DNA from: Amylibacter sp.
GTDB taxonomy: Bacteria > Pseudomonadota > Alphaproteobacteria > Rhodobacterales > Rhodobacteraceae
DNA length: 64,000 nt
Direction: 5' to 3'
Assembly: GCA_021775355.1 (NCBI GenBank)
Contig: JAJFHZ010000022.1
Coordinates: forward strand, 1 to 64,000
In this document: positions 55,509 to 64,000 of the stretch, one piece after another
Layout of the letters: each line of letters begins with the position of its first letter
Numbering within the stretch: the stretch's first letter is position 1
The notes under the pieces: model-generated
The model's database searches: none
Seen by the model: the letters and a program-made list of their open reading frames with translations, nothing else
What the model was told of the DNA's origin: nothing
Made by a program: the position numbers and the translations under genes

Positions 55509-56269
55509 TGTTGGATGTATCACATATGGACAAACCTAAAAACGCAAATCATGCAACAAACGCGCCTGCCTATTTTTCGGCATATGACATTCATGCCTAT
55601 TATGGCGAAAGTTATATTGTACAAGGGGTAAGTATGAATGTGCACGAAGGCGAAATTCTTGCACTCTTGGGCCGAAACGGTGCAGGTAAAACATCTACAC
55701 TTCGTGCTGTGGCGCGCCTTGATGATCCAATGTTGGTCAAAGGCGAGCTCTGGTTGGATCACCAGCCGTTGCATAAAATGAAATCTTATCAGGCTGCACA
55801 AGCTGGTATTGCGCTGGTACCGGAAGATAGACGTATTATTCAGGGCCTGACGGTGGAAGAAAACATTCAACTTGCGCAAATCGCAGAGCCTATTGGTTGG
55901 TCGATAGACCGCATTTACGATCTATTTCCGCGTTTGGGTGAGCGGCGCAAACAAGAAGGCACAACATTATCTGGCGGTGAACAACAAATGCTTGCAATTG
56001 GTCGCGCTTTGGCGCGTGATATCAAATTGTTGCTGCTGGACGAACCTTATGAAGGTTTGGCCCCCGTGATTGTACATGAGATCGAGAAAACGCTACATCT
56101 GATCCGCGAGCAAGGCATCACAACGATTATCGTGGAACAAAACGCTGTTGCAGCCCTAAATCTGGCAGATCGTGCTTTGATTTTGGATACTGGGCAGGTT
56201 GTTTTTGATGGTACTGCAAAAGAAGTACTGGACAATGAAGAACTGCGGCACGAATATTTAGCGATCTAA
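55508..56269 (+). CDS. ABC transporter ATPase, LivF type (second system)
   Basis: 253 residues. Walker A GRNGAGKTS, LVPEDRRIIQGLTVEENIQLA, signature LSGGEQQMLAIGRAL, Walker B LLLLDEPYEG and IIVEQNAVAAL. The N terminus is extended by about 20 polar residues; a second ATG six codons in (55526) may be the true start. The acs gene follows after 67 bases. Confidence 0.88.
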   Translation: MLDVSHMDKPKNANHATNAPAYFSAYDIHAYYGESYIVQGVSMNVHEGEILALLGRNGAGKTSTLRAVARLDDPMLVKGELWLDHQPLHKMKSYQAAQAGIALVPEDRRIIQGLTVEENIQLAQIAEPIGWSIDRIYDLFPRLGERRKQEGTTLSGGEQQMLAIGRALARDIKLLLLDEPYEGLAPVIVHEIEKTLHLIREQGITTIIVEQNAVAALNLADRALILDTGQVVFDGTAKEVLDNEELRHEYLAI

Positions 56270-56336
56270 GCGGCTTAATATTTAGATGATTTACCTCTCA
56301 GTCAATGGGGGGCACCTGATAATTATGAGGGAAAAT

Positions 56337-58277
56337 ATGACTGATAAAATCTATCCACCATCAGCTGAAGTCGCGGCACATGCCCATGCAGATCAAGCTA
56401 AATACGAAGAAATGTATACAGCATCCGTCGCTGACCCAGAAGGTTTTTGGGCCGAACACGGCAAACGGATTGACTGGATCAAGCCCTATTCAATCGTAAA
56501 AAACACAACTTTCGCTTATCCTGACGTCAGCATCAAATGGTATGAAGATGGTATTCTGAATGTCTGTGCAAACTGCGTTGACCGTCATCTGGAAACCCGC
56601 GGCGATCAAACTGCGATCATCTGGGAAAGTGATGAGCCGGGTGGTGACGAGCATATTAGTTACAAGAAGCTGCATAAACATGTGTCCAAACTTGCCAACG
56701 TCATAAAATCTTTGGGTGTCAGAAAAGGTGATCGTGTCATTCTTTATATGCCAATGATCCCTGAAGCGGCTTATGCAATGCTGGCCTGTGCACGTATCGG
56801 TGCCGTGCATTCAATAGTATTTGGTGGCTTTAGTCCTGATGCTTTGGCCAGCCGGATTAGTGACAGTGAAGCGAAACTGGTTATCACTGCGGACGAAGGC
56901 CCGCGTGGCGGCAAGGCGATTGGCCTGAAAAAGAATGTTGATGCGGCACTGGAAATTTGTGGCGATGTCACCACGCTGGTTGTCGCACGTACTGGCGGTG
57001 GTCCCGGCAATATAGATGGTCGTGATGTGGATTATGCGACATTAATGGCAGATGCCTCGGCTGATTGTCCACCAGAGCCGATGAATGCGGAAGACCCTTT
57101 GTTTGTTCTTTATACATCTGGCTCTACAGGTAAGCCAAAGGGTGTTGTGCATTCTTCTGGTGGTTATCTGGTTTATGCATCCATGACCCACCAATATGTA
57201 TTTGATTATCATGACGGTGATGTGTTCTGGTGTACGGCTGATGTAGGCTGGATCACGGGCCACAGTTATATTGTTTATGGGCCATTGGCCAATGGAGCAA
57301 CGACTTTGATGTTTGAGGGTGTGCCGACCTATCCCGATGCGTCAAGGTTCTGGCAGGTTTGCGAAAAGCACAAAGTGAACCAGTTCTATACAGCACCAAC
57401 CGCCATAAGGTCTTTGATGGCTTTAGGTGATGCACCCGTGAACAAATGCGATTTATCCGCATTGAAAGTTCTGGGAACCGTTGGTGAACCGATCAACCCT
57501 GAAGCGTGGAACTGGTACAATGAAGTTGTCGGCAAGGGTACCCGGCCCATCGTTGACACATGGTGGCAAACCGAAACAGGCGGACATATGCTGACACCAT
57601 TGCCGGGGGCTATTGCGACTAAACCGGGATCTGCAACCAAACCGTTCTTTGGTGTTCAACCAGTGATTCTGGATCCGCAAACGGGTGAAGAAATGACAAG
57701 TGTTGAAGCTTATGGCGTGCTGGCGATCAAAGAAAGCTGGCCGGGGCAAATGCGAACTGTATATGGTGATCACGACCGTTTCATCAAAACATATTTCCAG
57801 CAATACAAAGGCTACTACTTCACCGAAGACGGCTGTCGTCGCGATGCGGATGGATACTATTGGATCACAGGGCGCGTTGATGATGTACTGAACGTGTCTG
57901 GCCACCGTATGGGGACGGCTGAAATTGAAAGTGCATTGGTGGCACACCCTAGTGTGGCCGAAGCGGCTGTGGTTGGCTATCCGCATAATGTGAAGGGACA
58001 GGGCATTTATTGTTATGTCACTTTGAATGCAGGGATTCAGTCATCTGATGAATTGAAGATCGAATTGCGCAACTGGGTCCGCAAGGAAATTGGCCCGATT
58101 GCTTCGCCTGATTTGATGCAATGGGCACCTGGCTTGCCGAAAACCCGGTCAGGCAAAATCATGCGTCGTATTTTGCGTAAAATCGCTGAAAATGACTATG
58201 GGTCTCTTGGGGACACATCGACTTTGGCAGAGCCAGAGGTTGTTGATGACTTGATTGCGAACCGCCAGAATAAATAG
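56337..58277 (+). CDS. acsA: Acetyl-CoA synthetase
   Basis: 646 residues from the ATG at 56337 with GAGGG upstream; earlier in-frame ATGs at 56286 and 56325 are less likely. It converts acetate, ATP and CoA to acetyl-CoA in the cytoplasm. Motifs: phosphate loop [19 protein letters not shown] near residue 263, [10 protein letters not shown] near 412, [20 protein letters not shown] near 520, and the acetylation-sensitive catalytic Lys in [16 protein letters not shown] near 608. The length is that of true Acs. Co-location with an ABC transporter and, across the promoter, an SSS kinase and ScfR regulator suggests acetate-responsive control. Confidence 0.94.
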   Translation: MTDKIYPPSAEVAAHAHADQAKYEEMYTASVADPEGFWAEHGKRIDWIKPYSIVKNTTFAYPDVSIKWYEDGILNVCANCVDRHLETRGDQTAIIWESDEPGGDEHISYKKLHKHVSKLANVIKSLGVRKGDRVILYMPMIPEAAYAMLACARIGAVHSIVFGGFSPDALASRISDSEAKLVITADEGPRGGKAIGLKKNVDAALEICGDVTTLVVARTGGGPGNIDGRDVDYATLMADASADCPPEPMNAEDPLFVLYTSGSTGKPKGVVHSSGGYLVYASMTHQYVFDYHDGDVFWCTADVGWITGHSYIVYGPLANGATTLMFEGVPTYPDASRFWQVCEKHKVNQFYTAPTAIRSLMALGDAPVNKCDLSALKVLGTVGEPINPEAWNWYNEVVGKGTRPIVDTWWQTETGGHMLTPLPGAIATKPGSATKPFFGVQPVILDPQTGEEMTSVEAYGVLAIKESWPGQMRTVYGDHDRFIKTYFQQYKGYYFTEDGCRRDADGYYWITGRVDDVLNVSGHRMGTAEIESALVAHPSVAEAAVVGYPHNVKGQGIYCYVTLNAGIQSSDELKIELRNWVRKEIGPIASPDLMQWAPGLPKTRSGKIMRRILRKIAENDYGSLGDTSTLAEPEVVDDLIANRQNK

Positions 58278-58302
58278 ATTCTATGCAATTTGTTTATATT
58301 AG

Positions 58303-58336
58303 GCCCTGCATTAAAGTGCAGGGCTTATTTTATTTT
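58303..58336 (+). terminator. Rho-independent terminator of the transporter-acs operon
   Basis: A perfect 8-bp GC-rich stem GCCCTGCA / TGCAGGGC with a 6-base loop is followed by TTATTTTATTTT. It begins 25 bases after the acs stop and overlaps the end of the convergent amidohydrolase gene. Confidence 0.88.
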
Positions 58337-59502
58337 GCGGGCATGCCCATCTCGATCAATCCAGCCCAATATGAACAGCCAGCAGGTATGGCCTCATCAT
58401 TGAAGTTATATTCAGGGTGATGTACGTCCGCTGTATCACCATTACCAACTAATATATAAGATCCAGCACATGCCTCTAACATGTATGAGAAATCTTCACC
58501 GCCCATTGTAGGCGGTGCATTGTCCGAAACATTATGTTCGCCAGCTACGCTTTTGGCGACATTTACGGCAAATTCCGTTTGTGCATCCGCATTCACCATG
58601 ATGGGATAGCCGGGGAAATATGTAATCTTTGCCGTTGCCCCAAATGCTGCGGCTGTGTTCTTTGCGATCTGTTCAATCTGCGATTTAGCCAAATCACCTG
58701 CTTCATGTTTAAGGGTGCGCAATGTTGCCCGGAGTTCAACACGTTCAGGAATAACATTATAAGCATTACTTTCGGTTTCAAAGCTTGTGACAGATACCAC
58801 CACAGCGTCCAGCGGATCGATGGTGCGCGAAACCACAGATTGCAAAGCTACGACAATATGAGATGCAATTAAGGTCGTATCAATTGTAGCGTTTGGTTTT
58901 GCCGCATGGCCGCCCTTGCCTGAAACCTCTATTTTAAATGTATCGGTGGCAGCAAAAAACGGACCCGGTCGAATAGCAAACTGCCCCACAGGTACACCTG
59001 GCCAATTGTGCATTCCGTAGATTTCCTGAATATTGTAATCCTCAATCAGGCCGTCCTTGACCATTTCCAAGCCACCCCCGCCGCCTTCTTCTGCGGGCTG
59101 AAAAATAACCACAGCGGTGCCGTCAAAATTACGGGTTTCAGCCAGATATTGCGCAGCTCCTAACAACATAGCCGTATGACCATCATGTCCACATGCGTGC
59201 ATTTTACCCGGCGTGTTGGATGCATAAGGCAGATTTGTTGCCTCTAATATCGGCAAGGCATCCATATCAGCCCGTAAACCAATAACTTTGCCCGATGTAT
59301 TCTGCTTGCCCTTGATAACCCCGACGACACCGGTTTTTCCGATACCCTCTTTGACATTATCACAGCCAAAGGCGCGCAATTTTTCTGCGACAAGGGTTGA
59401 TGTACGGTGCGTATCAAACATCAGTTCAGGATATGTATGAATATCTTGCCGCCAAGCAGTTATATCAGCGTGTAATTCAGCAAATCGGTTTATCAAGGGC
59501 AT
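58330..59502 (-). CDS. M20-family amidohydrolase/aminoacylase
   Basis: 390 residues, cytoplasmic metallopeptidase of the HipO/IAA-amino-acid-hydrolase group. Metal-binding residues are in HACGHDGHTAMLLGAA (about 98-113), PAEEGGGG (about 135), YGMHNWPG (about 162) and MGGEDFSYM near 355. The dimerisation domain lies in the middle (FKIEVSGKGGHAAKPN). These enzymes release an acid from N-acyl amino acids; hippurate hydrolysis would yield benzoate for the box pathway, but the substrate is not decided by sequence. AGGACGG precedes the start. Confidence 0.85.
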   Translation of the reverse strand: MPLINRFAELHADITAWRQDIHTYPELMFDTHRTSTLVAEKLRAFGCDNVKEGIGKTGVVGVIKGKQNTSGKVIGLRADMDALPILEATNLPYASNTPGKMHACGHDGHTAMLLGAAQYLAETRNFDGTAVVIFQPAEEGGGGGLEMVKDGLIEDYNIQEIYGMHNWPGVPVGQFAIRPGPFFAATDTFKIEVSGKGGHAAKPNATIDTTLIASHIVVALQSVVSRTIDPLDAVVVSVTSFETESNAYNVIPERVELRATLRTLKHEAGDLAKSQIEQIAKNTAAAFGATAKITYFPGYPIMVNADAQTEFAVNVAKSVAGEHNVSDNAPPTMGGEDFSYMLEACAGSYILVGNGDTADVHHPEYNFNDEAIPAGCSYWAGLIEMGMPAK

Positions 59503-59677
59503 TGGGCCGTCCTATTATTTATCGACATAAGACATTGCTATAACTTACTGCACATAAAGCAATCTATTTTGGTAAATTATTGGTGTGCCAATCAGTACTC
59601 GGACCCGGAGCTACTGATTAAAAGTCAAGTATTTACCCCACAAAGCAACAAACCATATATAGATTACGTACTATTTT

Positions 59678-59721
59678 TGCGAATAGTTATCAATCTCATT
59701 TACAATTGCGAATAACTCTCA
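59678..59721. promoter_or_regulatory. Two Fur/Mur-type boxes before sitABCD
   Basis: TGCGAATAGTTATCA (59678-59692) and TGCGAATAACTCTCA (59707-59721) both have the 7-1-7 form of Fur-family sites and share TGCGAATA; their starts are 29 bases apart. In Alphaproteobacteria, sitABCD is controlled by the manganese regulator Mur or by Fur, so these are probable repressor sites. The second ends 36 bases before the sitA start. Confidence 0.6.
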
Positions 59722-59757
59722 TATGCATCTAACAACGAACTGAAAGACCCTTAAAAT

Positions 59758-60663
59758 ATGCAACTGTCAATTATACATTTTAGATTGTTTTTCTTAAGTA
59801 TTTTATGTGCTGGGCTTGTTAATACAACGGCATCAGCAGCAACTGCTAAGTTCAAAGCTGTAACCACTTTTACGGTCATTGCAGATATGGCAAGAAACGT
59901 AGCCGGAGATGCCGCGATTGTGGAAAGCGTTACAAAGGCGGGTGCTGAAATTCACGGTTATCAACCGACCCCACGTGATATAATCCGCGCTCAGGACGCG
60001 GATTTGATCCTATGGAACGGCCTAAATCTGGAATTGTGGTTTGAACAATTCTTTTCCAATTTATCGGAAATCCCAAGCGCTACTTTAACTGACGGCATTG
60101 TGCCTATGGGCATTTCGGAAGGTGAGTATTCAGGCAAACCAAACCCGCATGCTTGGATGAGTTTGACCAGCGCATTGGTTTATGTGGATAATATTCGTGA
60201 TGCATTTGTTGAATATGATCCTGATAATGCGGACATATACCGCGCAAATGCAAAAGCTTATAAACAAGAAATCACAGAAACGATTGAACCATTACGTGCT
60301 GCTATCTTGGATGTTCCGGCCGATCAACGTTGGTTGGTATCTTGTGAAGGGGCGTTCAGTTACTTAATCCGTGATTTCGAAATGAAAGAGCTTTACCTTT
60401 GGCCGATCAATGCAGATCAACAAGGGACACCGCAACAGGTTCGCAAAGTCATTGACGGTGTTCGCGAACACAATATCCCAGCAATATTCTGTGAAAGCAC
60501 TGTTTCACAAGCGCCTGCTGAACAAGTGGCACGCGAAACGGGCGCGAACTATGGGGGGATGCTTTTTGTGGACAGTTTGACAGAAGCGGACGGTGTTGTG
60601 CCGACCTATATTGATTTGCTACGCGTGACGATCGAAACAATTGCAGATGGTTTGAAAAAATGA
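59758..60663 (+). CDS. sitA: Mn/Fe ABC transporter, substrate-binding protein
   Basis: 301 residues, cluster 9 binding protein. Signal peptide to about residue 27. The metal ligands are His66 ([10 protein letters not shown]), His131 (NPHAWMS), Glu197 (SCEGAFSYL) and Asp272 (FVDSL). The His-His-Glu-Asp set is typical of manganese/iron proteins (PsaA, MntC, SitA) rather than zinc (ZnuA, three His), and there is no His-rich loop. The last four bases overlap sitB. Confidence 0.9.
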   Translation: MQLSIIHFRLFFLSILCAGLVNTTASAATAKFKAVTTFTVIADMARNVAGDAAIVESVTKAGAEIHGYQPTPRDIIRAQDADLILWNGLNLELWFEQFFSNLSEIPSATLTDGIVPMGISEGEYSGKPNPHAWMSLTSALVYVDNIRDAFVEYDPDNADIYRANAKAYKQEITETIEPLRAAILDVPADQRWLVSCEGAFSYLIRDFEMKELYLWPINADQQGTPQQVRKVIDGVREHNIPAIFCESTVSQAPAEQVARETGANYGGMLFVDSLTEADGVVPTYIDLLRVTIETIADGLKK

Positions 60664-61508
60664 CCCAAGACACAGGGATAGTCGCCAAGGACGTAACGGT
60701 TACATATCGTAATGGTCACACTGCGCTTCGAAATGCTACGTTTGATATTCCAACAGGGACGATCACCGCGTTGGTCGGGGTCAACGGTGCCGGTAAATCT
60801 ACATTATTCAAAGCAATCATGGGGTTTGTTCCCGCTGCAAAGGGCAATATTTCAGTGTTGGGGATGCCCGTAAAAACAGCGTTACGCAAAAATATCGTCG
60901 CTTATGTTCCGCAAGCTGAAGACGTTGATTGGAGTTTTCCTGTCTTGGTCGAAGATGTTGTTATGATGGGTCGCTTTGGTCATATGGGCTTTCTACGCCG
61001 CCCATCGCAAGTGGATCGTGATGCAGTGACCGGTGCACTTGAACGTGTCAACATGCTGGACTTCCGGCATCGCCAGATTGGTGAATTATCAGGTGGGCAA
61101 AGAAAACGCGTCTTCTTGGCACGTGCACTAGCCCAAGATGGGCGCGTTATCTTGTTGGATGAGCCTTTTACAGGTGTTGATGTTCAAACCGAAGATGCCA
61201 TTATCAAGCTTTTGCGTGAAATGCGTGACGAAGGTCGTGTGATGCTTGTATCCACACACAACCTTGGGTCTGTTCCGGAATTTTGTGATCGTACCGTTTT
61301 GGTAAAGGAAACGGTTTTGGCATTTGGGCCAACAGAAACCACGTTTACGCGCGAGAATTTGGAAATAGCCTTTGGCGGCGTTCTACGTCACTTTGTTCTG
61401 GGTGGTTCAGATTTACATGATGATGATGATCGTCGCGAGATTCGGGTCATTACCGACGATGAACGTCCTTTTGTTGTCTACGGTGATGAACAAAAGGCTA
61501 AAAAATGA
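60660..61508 (+). CDS. sitB: Mn/Fe ABC transporter, ATPase
   Basis: 282 residues. Walker [13 protein letters not shown], signature [15 protein letters not shown], Walker [13 protein letters not shown] and the switch His in VSTHNLGSV. The SitB/MntA type is shown by [23 protein letters not shown]. The C terminus extends about 40 residues past the domain with an Asp-rich stretch ([12 protein letters not shown]). Overlaps both sitA and sitC starts by four bases. Confidence 0.9.
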   Translation: MTQDTGIVAKDVTVTYRNGHTALRNATFDIPTGTITALVGVNGAGKSTLFKAIMGFVPAAKGNISVLGMPVKTALRKNIVAYVPQAEDVDWSFPVLVEDVVMMGRFGHMGFLRRPSQVDRDAVTGALERVNMLDFRHRQIGELSGGQRKRVFLARALAQDGRVILLDEPFTGVDVQTEDAIIKLLREMRDEGRVMLVSTHNLGSVPEFCDRTVLVKETVLAFGPTETTFTRENLEIAFGGVLRHFVLGGSDLHDDDDRREIRVITDDERPFVVYGDEQKAKK

Positions 61509-62359
61509 TTGATGTATTACTGCAGCCGTTTTCCTACAATTACATGTTTAACGCTATGTGGGTCAGCGCATTGGTCGGTGGCGTTTGTGCATTCCTCTCT
61601 GCCTATTTAATGTTGAAAGGCTGGTCTTTAATCGGTGACGCTTTGAGCCATTCAATCGTTCCCGGTGTGGCAGGGGCTTATATGCTTGGATTACCTTTTG
61701 CATTGGGTGCTTTTGCTGCAGGTGGCTTAGCCGCGGGGGCTATGTTATTTTTAAATCAACGTTCTGGTTTAAAAGAAGATACAATTATTGGCCTGATTTT
61801 TACATCTTTTTTTGGCTTGGGCCTGTTTATGGTTTCACTTTCACCCACATCCGTAAGTGTACAAACAATCACTTTGGGTAATATTTTGGCCATCACGCCA
61901 TCTGACACGTTGCAATTAGCAATCATTGGGTTTGTGACTTTGGCTGTATTATTGGCAAAGTGGAAGGATTTTATGGTGACCTTCTTTGATGAAAACCATG
62001 CGCGGTCCATTGGGTTGAAACCTGATCTTCTGAAAGTGATTTTTTTTACGTTGTTATCCGCGTCTTGTGTTGCCGCTCTACAAACTGTTGGTGCATTCTT
62101 GGTGATTGCAATGGTTGTAACACCTGGGGCGACTGCCTACTTGCTAACTGACAGATTTCCACGTTTGCTTGTGCTTAGTGTTGCCATCGGTTCAATCACC
62201 AGTTTTGTTGGCGCTTACATAAGTTTCTTTCTTGACGGGGCCACTGGTGGTCTGATCGTTTCCCTGCAAACAATAATCTTCCTAATCGTCTTTTTCGTAG
62301 CTCCGAAACATGGATACTTGGCAGCGCGTCGGCGCGCGGCAGAAGCATTGGCGGCGTAA
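61505..62359 (+). CDS. sitC: Mn/Fe ABC transporter, permease 1
   Basis: 284 residues with eight to nine transmembrane helices, ABC-3 permease family. Characteristic segments: [31 protein letters not shown] near residue 33, [20 protein letters not shown], and [23 protein letters not shown]. Paralogous to the next gene, the usual SitC/SitD pair. It is coupled to sitB by a four-base overlap and ends two bases before sitD. Confidence 0.9.
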   Translation: MIDVLLQPFSYNYMFNAMWVSALVGGVCAFLSAYLMLKGWSLIGDALSHSIVPGVAGAYMLGLPFALGAFAAGGLAAGAMLFLNQRSGLKEDTIIGLIFTSFFGLGLFMVSLSPTSVSVQTITLGNILAITPSDTLQLAIIGFVTLAVLLAKWKDFMVTFFDENHARSIGLKPDLLKVIFFTLLSASCVAALQTVGAFLVIAMVVTPGATAYLLTDRFPRLLVLSVAIGSITSFVGAYISFFLDGATGGLIVSLQTIIFLIVFFVAPKHGYLAARRRAAEALAA

Positions 62360-62361
62360 TT

Positions 62362-63177
62362 ATGGACACTTTATTACAACCATTCCAATTCGCATTCATG
62401 AACAAAGCCTTTATAATGATGGCGGTCATTGCCCTACCGACCAGCCTGCTATCATGTTATCTTGTGCTTAAAGGGTGGTCGTTGATGGGGGATGCTATCA
62501 GTCACGCTGTTTTGCCTGGTATTGTAGTGGCTTATTTGCTGAACATTCCACTTATCATAGGGGCGTTTTGTGCAGGCATGATTTGCGCTTTATCTACTGG
62601 GTTTTTGGCTGAAAACAGCCGTGTTAAGCAAGACACTATTATGGGGATTGTTTTCTCTGGCATGTTTGGGTTCGGGATCGTGCTTTATACGAAAATTACA
62701 ACCGATGTGCATCTGGACCATATTTTGTTTGGAAACATGTTGGGCATTGGTACATCGGATCTTTTGATTGCGGGGCTGATTGCTGCTTTTGTTACAGTCG
62801 TAATCATTGCAAAACGTCAAGACTTTTTACTACATGCATTTGATCCAATTCAGGCCCAAGCAGTCGGTCTGCGCGTTGGATGGCTGCACTATGGTTTACT
62901 GTCATTAATATCTTTGACGATAGTGGCGACACTGTCTGCAGTGGGGATAATTTTAGCAATCGGTCTGTTGATCGCCCCGGGTGCAATCGCATTTCTATGG
63001 ACAAAACGGTTTGAACGTATGTTACCAATTGCAGTATGTGTAACGATGGTATCAGGATTTTTAGGTGTGAATATTAGCTTTCATATCGATAGCGCACCCG
63101 CGCCGACAGTAATCTTGGTCCTAACCATAATTTTTATTGTTGCATTTATTAGATATAACACAATTAGAACACAATGA
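62362..63177 (+). CDS. sitD: Mn/Fe ABC transporter, permease 2
   Basis: 271 residues, second ABC-3 permease, with the same landmarks as its paralogue: SCYLVLKGWSLMGDAISHAVLPGIVVAYLL, DTIMGIVFSGMFGFGIVLYTKI and GIILAIGLLIAPGAIAFLWTKRF. It forms the heteromeric membrane channel with SitC. Last gene of the operon; the 289 bases that follow hold tandem repeats and two hairpins but no obvious T-tailed terminator. Confidence 0.9.
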   Translation: MDTLLQPFQFAFMNKAFIMMAVIALPTSLLSCYLVLKGWSLMGDAISHAVLPGIVVAYLLNIPLIIGAFCAGMICALSTGFLAENSRVKQDTIMGIVFSGMFGFGIVLYTKITTDVHLDHILFGNMLGIGTSDLLIAGLIAAFVTVVIIAKRQDFLLHAFDPIQAQAVGLRVGWLHYGLLSLISLTIVATLSAVGIILAIGLLIAPGAIAFLWTKRFERMLPIAVCVTMVSGFLGVNISFHIDSAPAPTVILVLTIIFIVAFIRYNTIRTQ

Positions 63178-63222
63178 GCCTTTAGTTTGTTGGTGAGCTG
63201 GCCGGGATCCGCCTATCTTTTG

Positions 63223-63296
63223 TAGTGCATGTATTTTTCGTAGCGTATGTATTTGTTTTAAAGTATGTATTAGTATACTAAAATATGTATTTTGAT
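63223..63296. repeat. Four tandem imperfect 18-20-bp repeats
   Basis: Units begin at 63223, 63241, 63259 and 63277 (18, 18, 18 and 20 bases). Each contains ATGTATT, at 63229, 63247, 63265 and 63285. The outer bases vary (TAGTGC, TAGCGT, TAAAGT at the left ends of the first three). A 12-bp palindrome TTAGTATACTAA (63270-63281) bridges units 3 and 4. Layout resembles an iterated operator or an iteron-like array; no replication gene is nearby. Confidence 0.6.
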
Positions 63297-63320
63297 ACTG
63301 TTGTGGACTTGGCCTGAAGC

Positions 63321-63381
63321 AAGTCAAACCTCAGTTGACTTACAGTGTGAGTATTTCGAGCGCCAAAACAAAAATTGGCGC
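63321..63381. other. Two hairpins upstream of the cytochrome gene
   Basis: AAGTCAA / TTGACTT (63321-63327, 63335-63341, 7-base loop) and GCGCCAA / TTGGCGC (63360-63366, 63375-63381, 8-base loop, A-rich). Neither has a T tail on the plus strand; read on the minus strand, the second also lacks one. They may be leader structures of the cytochrome gene or the end of the sit transcript. Confidence 0.45.
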
Positions 63382-63466
63382 ACAACAAATAACTTAGGCA
63401 GTCGCGCAGGAGAGTCTAGATTGGGATGTAAGGCTTATACTCGTATTAACGGCACGTTAATTTAAA

Positions 63467-64000
63467 ATGCATAAACTACTGCATAAAATTAATCTATACC
63501 GATCTGGCAACACATTATCGGAACATACGCTTTCCGATGAGTATTTGCCTATACCGTATATAAGAATATGTTTCATGTCGGTCGCACTGAAGTCTGCTTG
63601 CTTTGCTTTGCTTTGCATAGTGCTGATGTTTTCTATGACTGCATTGGCATTTTCACAAGACACCAGTCCGTCCGTCTCGCCATTTATAGATTTCAACCAT
63701 AGTGCAACAAATTTTCCGCTTAAAGGCGCCCATACTGATGTTGCTTGTGATGGTTGCCATGTTAACGGTAATTTGACGGACACCCCAACCACCTGTGTCG
63801 ATTGCCACGATAACGGCATCGCAAAAGGAAAATCTGTAAGGCACCCACCATCTAGCAGCGCATGTTCAGATTGCCACACTACCAACAACTGGACAGCTTT
63901 TGCATTTGACCACACATTTGTGACTGGGAATTGCAGCGACTGCCACAATGGCAAGGTTTCAACGGGGAAAAGCCAAAACCACATTAAGACTACAAACAAA
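63467..64000 (+). CDS. Multiheme c-type cytochrome, N-terminal part
   Basis: Open frame of 178 codons that runs off the window. Four heme-binding CxxCH motifs are present: CDGCH (94-98), CVDCH (110-114), CSDCH (133-137) and CSDCH (156-160), with further His at 78, 89, 126 and 149 (FNHSATNF, FDHTF) as likely distal ligands. A signal peptide fits best from the second ATG at 63575 (SVALKSACFALLCIVLMFSM, ending near ALAFSQ); the first ATG would add 36 residues. Neither start has a clear ribosome site. It is a periplasmic electron carrier of the cytochrome c7/doubly-CxxCH kind. The partner oxidoreductase is outside the window. Confidence 0.82.
   Translation, partial: MHKLLHKINLYRSGNTLSEHTLSDEYLPIPYIRICFMSVALKSACFALLCIVLMFSMTALAFSQDTSPSVSPFIDFNHSATNFPLKGAHTDVACDGCHVNGNLTDTPTTCVDCHDNGIAKGKSVRHPPSSSACSDCHTTNNWTAFAFDHTFVTGNCSDCHNGKVSTGKSQNHIKTTNK

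Noticed and set aside
58303..58324. TGCA-containing palindrome resembling a BoxR site after acs
   Set aside because: The core is not TTATAA, the arms are GC-rich and a T run follows, so it is a terminator.
63223..63296. CRISPR-like array
   Set aside because: Units are only 18-20 bases without distinct spacers, just four copies, and no cas genes are nearby.
63223..63296. Plasmid-type iterons and replication origin
   Set aside because: No rep or par gene and no DnaA box cluster were seen; a regulatory array is more likely.
63457..63999. Long open frame of 180 codons on the minus strand at the right edge
   Set aside because: The plus strand here encodes a signal peptide and four CxxCH heme motifs in a continuous frame; the minus frame has no recognisable feature and is its antisense shadow.

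Overview
The window looks like a chromosomal segment of a marine-type alphaproteobacterium, most likely a Rhodobacterales (Roseobacter-like) species with fairly AT-rich DNA. This rests on family content only: a BoxR-controlled box pathway, OpgC/G/H glucans, an ScfR-type XRE regulator beside an SSS-type histidine kinase, a DmdC-like acyl-CoA dehydrogenase and a Sit-type Mn/Fe transporter. No rRNA, tRNA, IS element, prophage or CRISPR array was seen.

Left part (1-16116), hydroxy- and perhaps amino-aromatic acids. After the tail of an OmpR-type response regulator come pobA, ligC and a LysR-type regulator with two DNA-binding domains on the minus strand. Divergent from them is galB-ligK/galC-galD-ligI-ligA-ligB. 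Together these encode a complete route from 4-hydroxybenzoate through protocatechuate 4,5-cleavage to pyruvate and oxaloacetate. A Liv-type ABC transporter follows, then a Rieske oxygenase paired with a glutamine-synthetase-like ligase. This pairing recalls aniline dioxygenase systems and could feed an aromatic amine such as 4-aminobenzoate into the pathway.

Box cluster (16170-29766), aerobic benzoyl-CoA (epoxide) pathway: benzoate-CoA ligase, an alpha/beta hydrolase, boxC, boxB, a 54-residue Cys4 protein not previously flagged here, boxA, boxR, a crotonase and a FadJ-like bifunctional enzyme. Five near-identical 14-bp sites (consensus TGCATTATAATGCA, matching the TGCA-N6-TGCA operators reported for BoxR/BzdR) sit in its promoters and define a probable regulon that extends to a formamidase-like hydrolase and a stand-alone Lrp effector domain. 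BoxD and a thiolase are not in the window.

Middle (27170-46115), mixed functions: an FG-GAP/UnbV protein, NnrS, a ThDP enzyme with a CoA-transferase, DUF302, a TTC38-like TPR protein, opgC-opgG-opgH for periplasmic glucans, a secreted esterase, a rhodanese, an SGNH-like protein, OmpW behind a perfect FNR box, and a DmdC-like dehydrogenase.

Right part. 46196-58277 is a head-to-head pair of operons: an SSS-transporter/histidine kinase, a two-TM mini-protein, a stand-alone receiver and an ScfR-type regulator on one side, and a Tat-exported substrate-binding protein, LivHMGF-like transporter and acetyl-CoA synthetase on the other. This resembles an acetate-switch module with unusual parts. Then come an M20 amidohydrolase, sitABCD behind two Fur/Mur-like boxes, an intergenic region with 18-bp tandem repeats and two hairpins, and the start of a multiheme c-type cytochrome that runs off the right edge.
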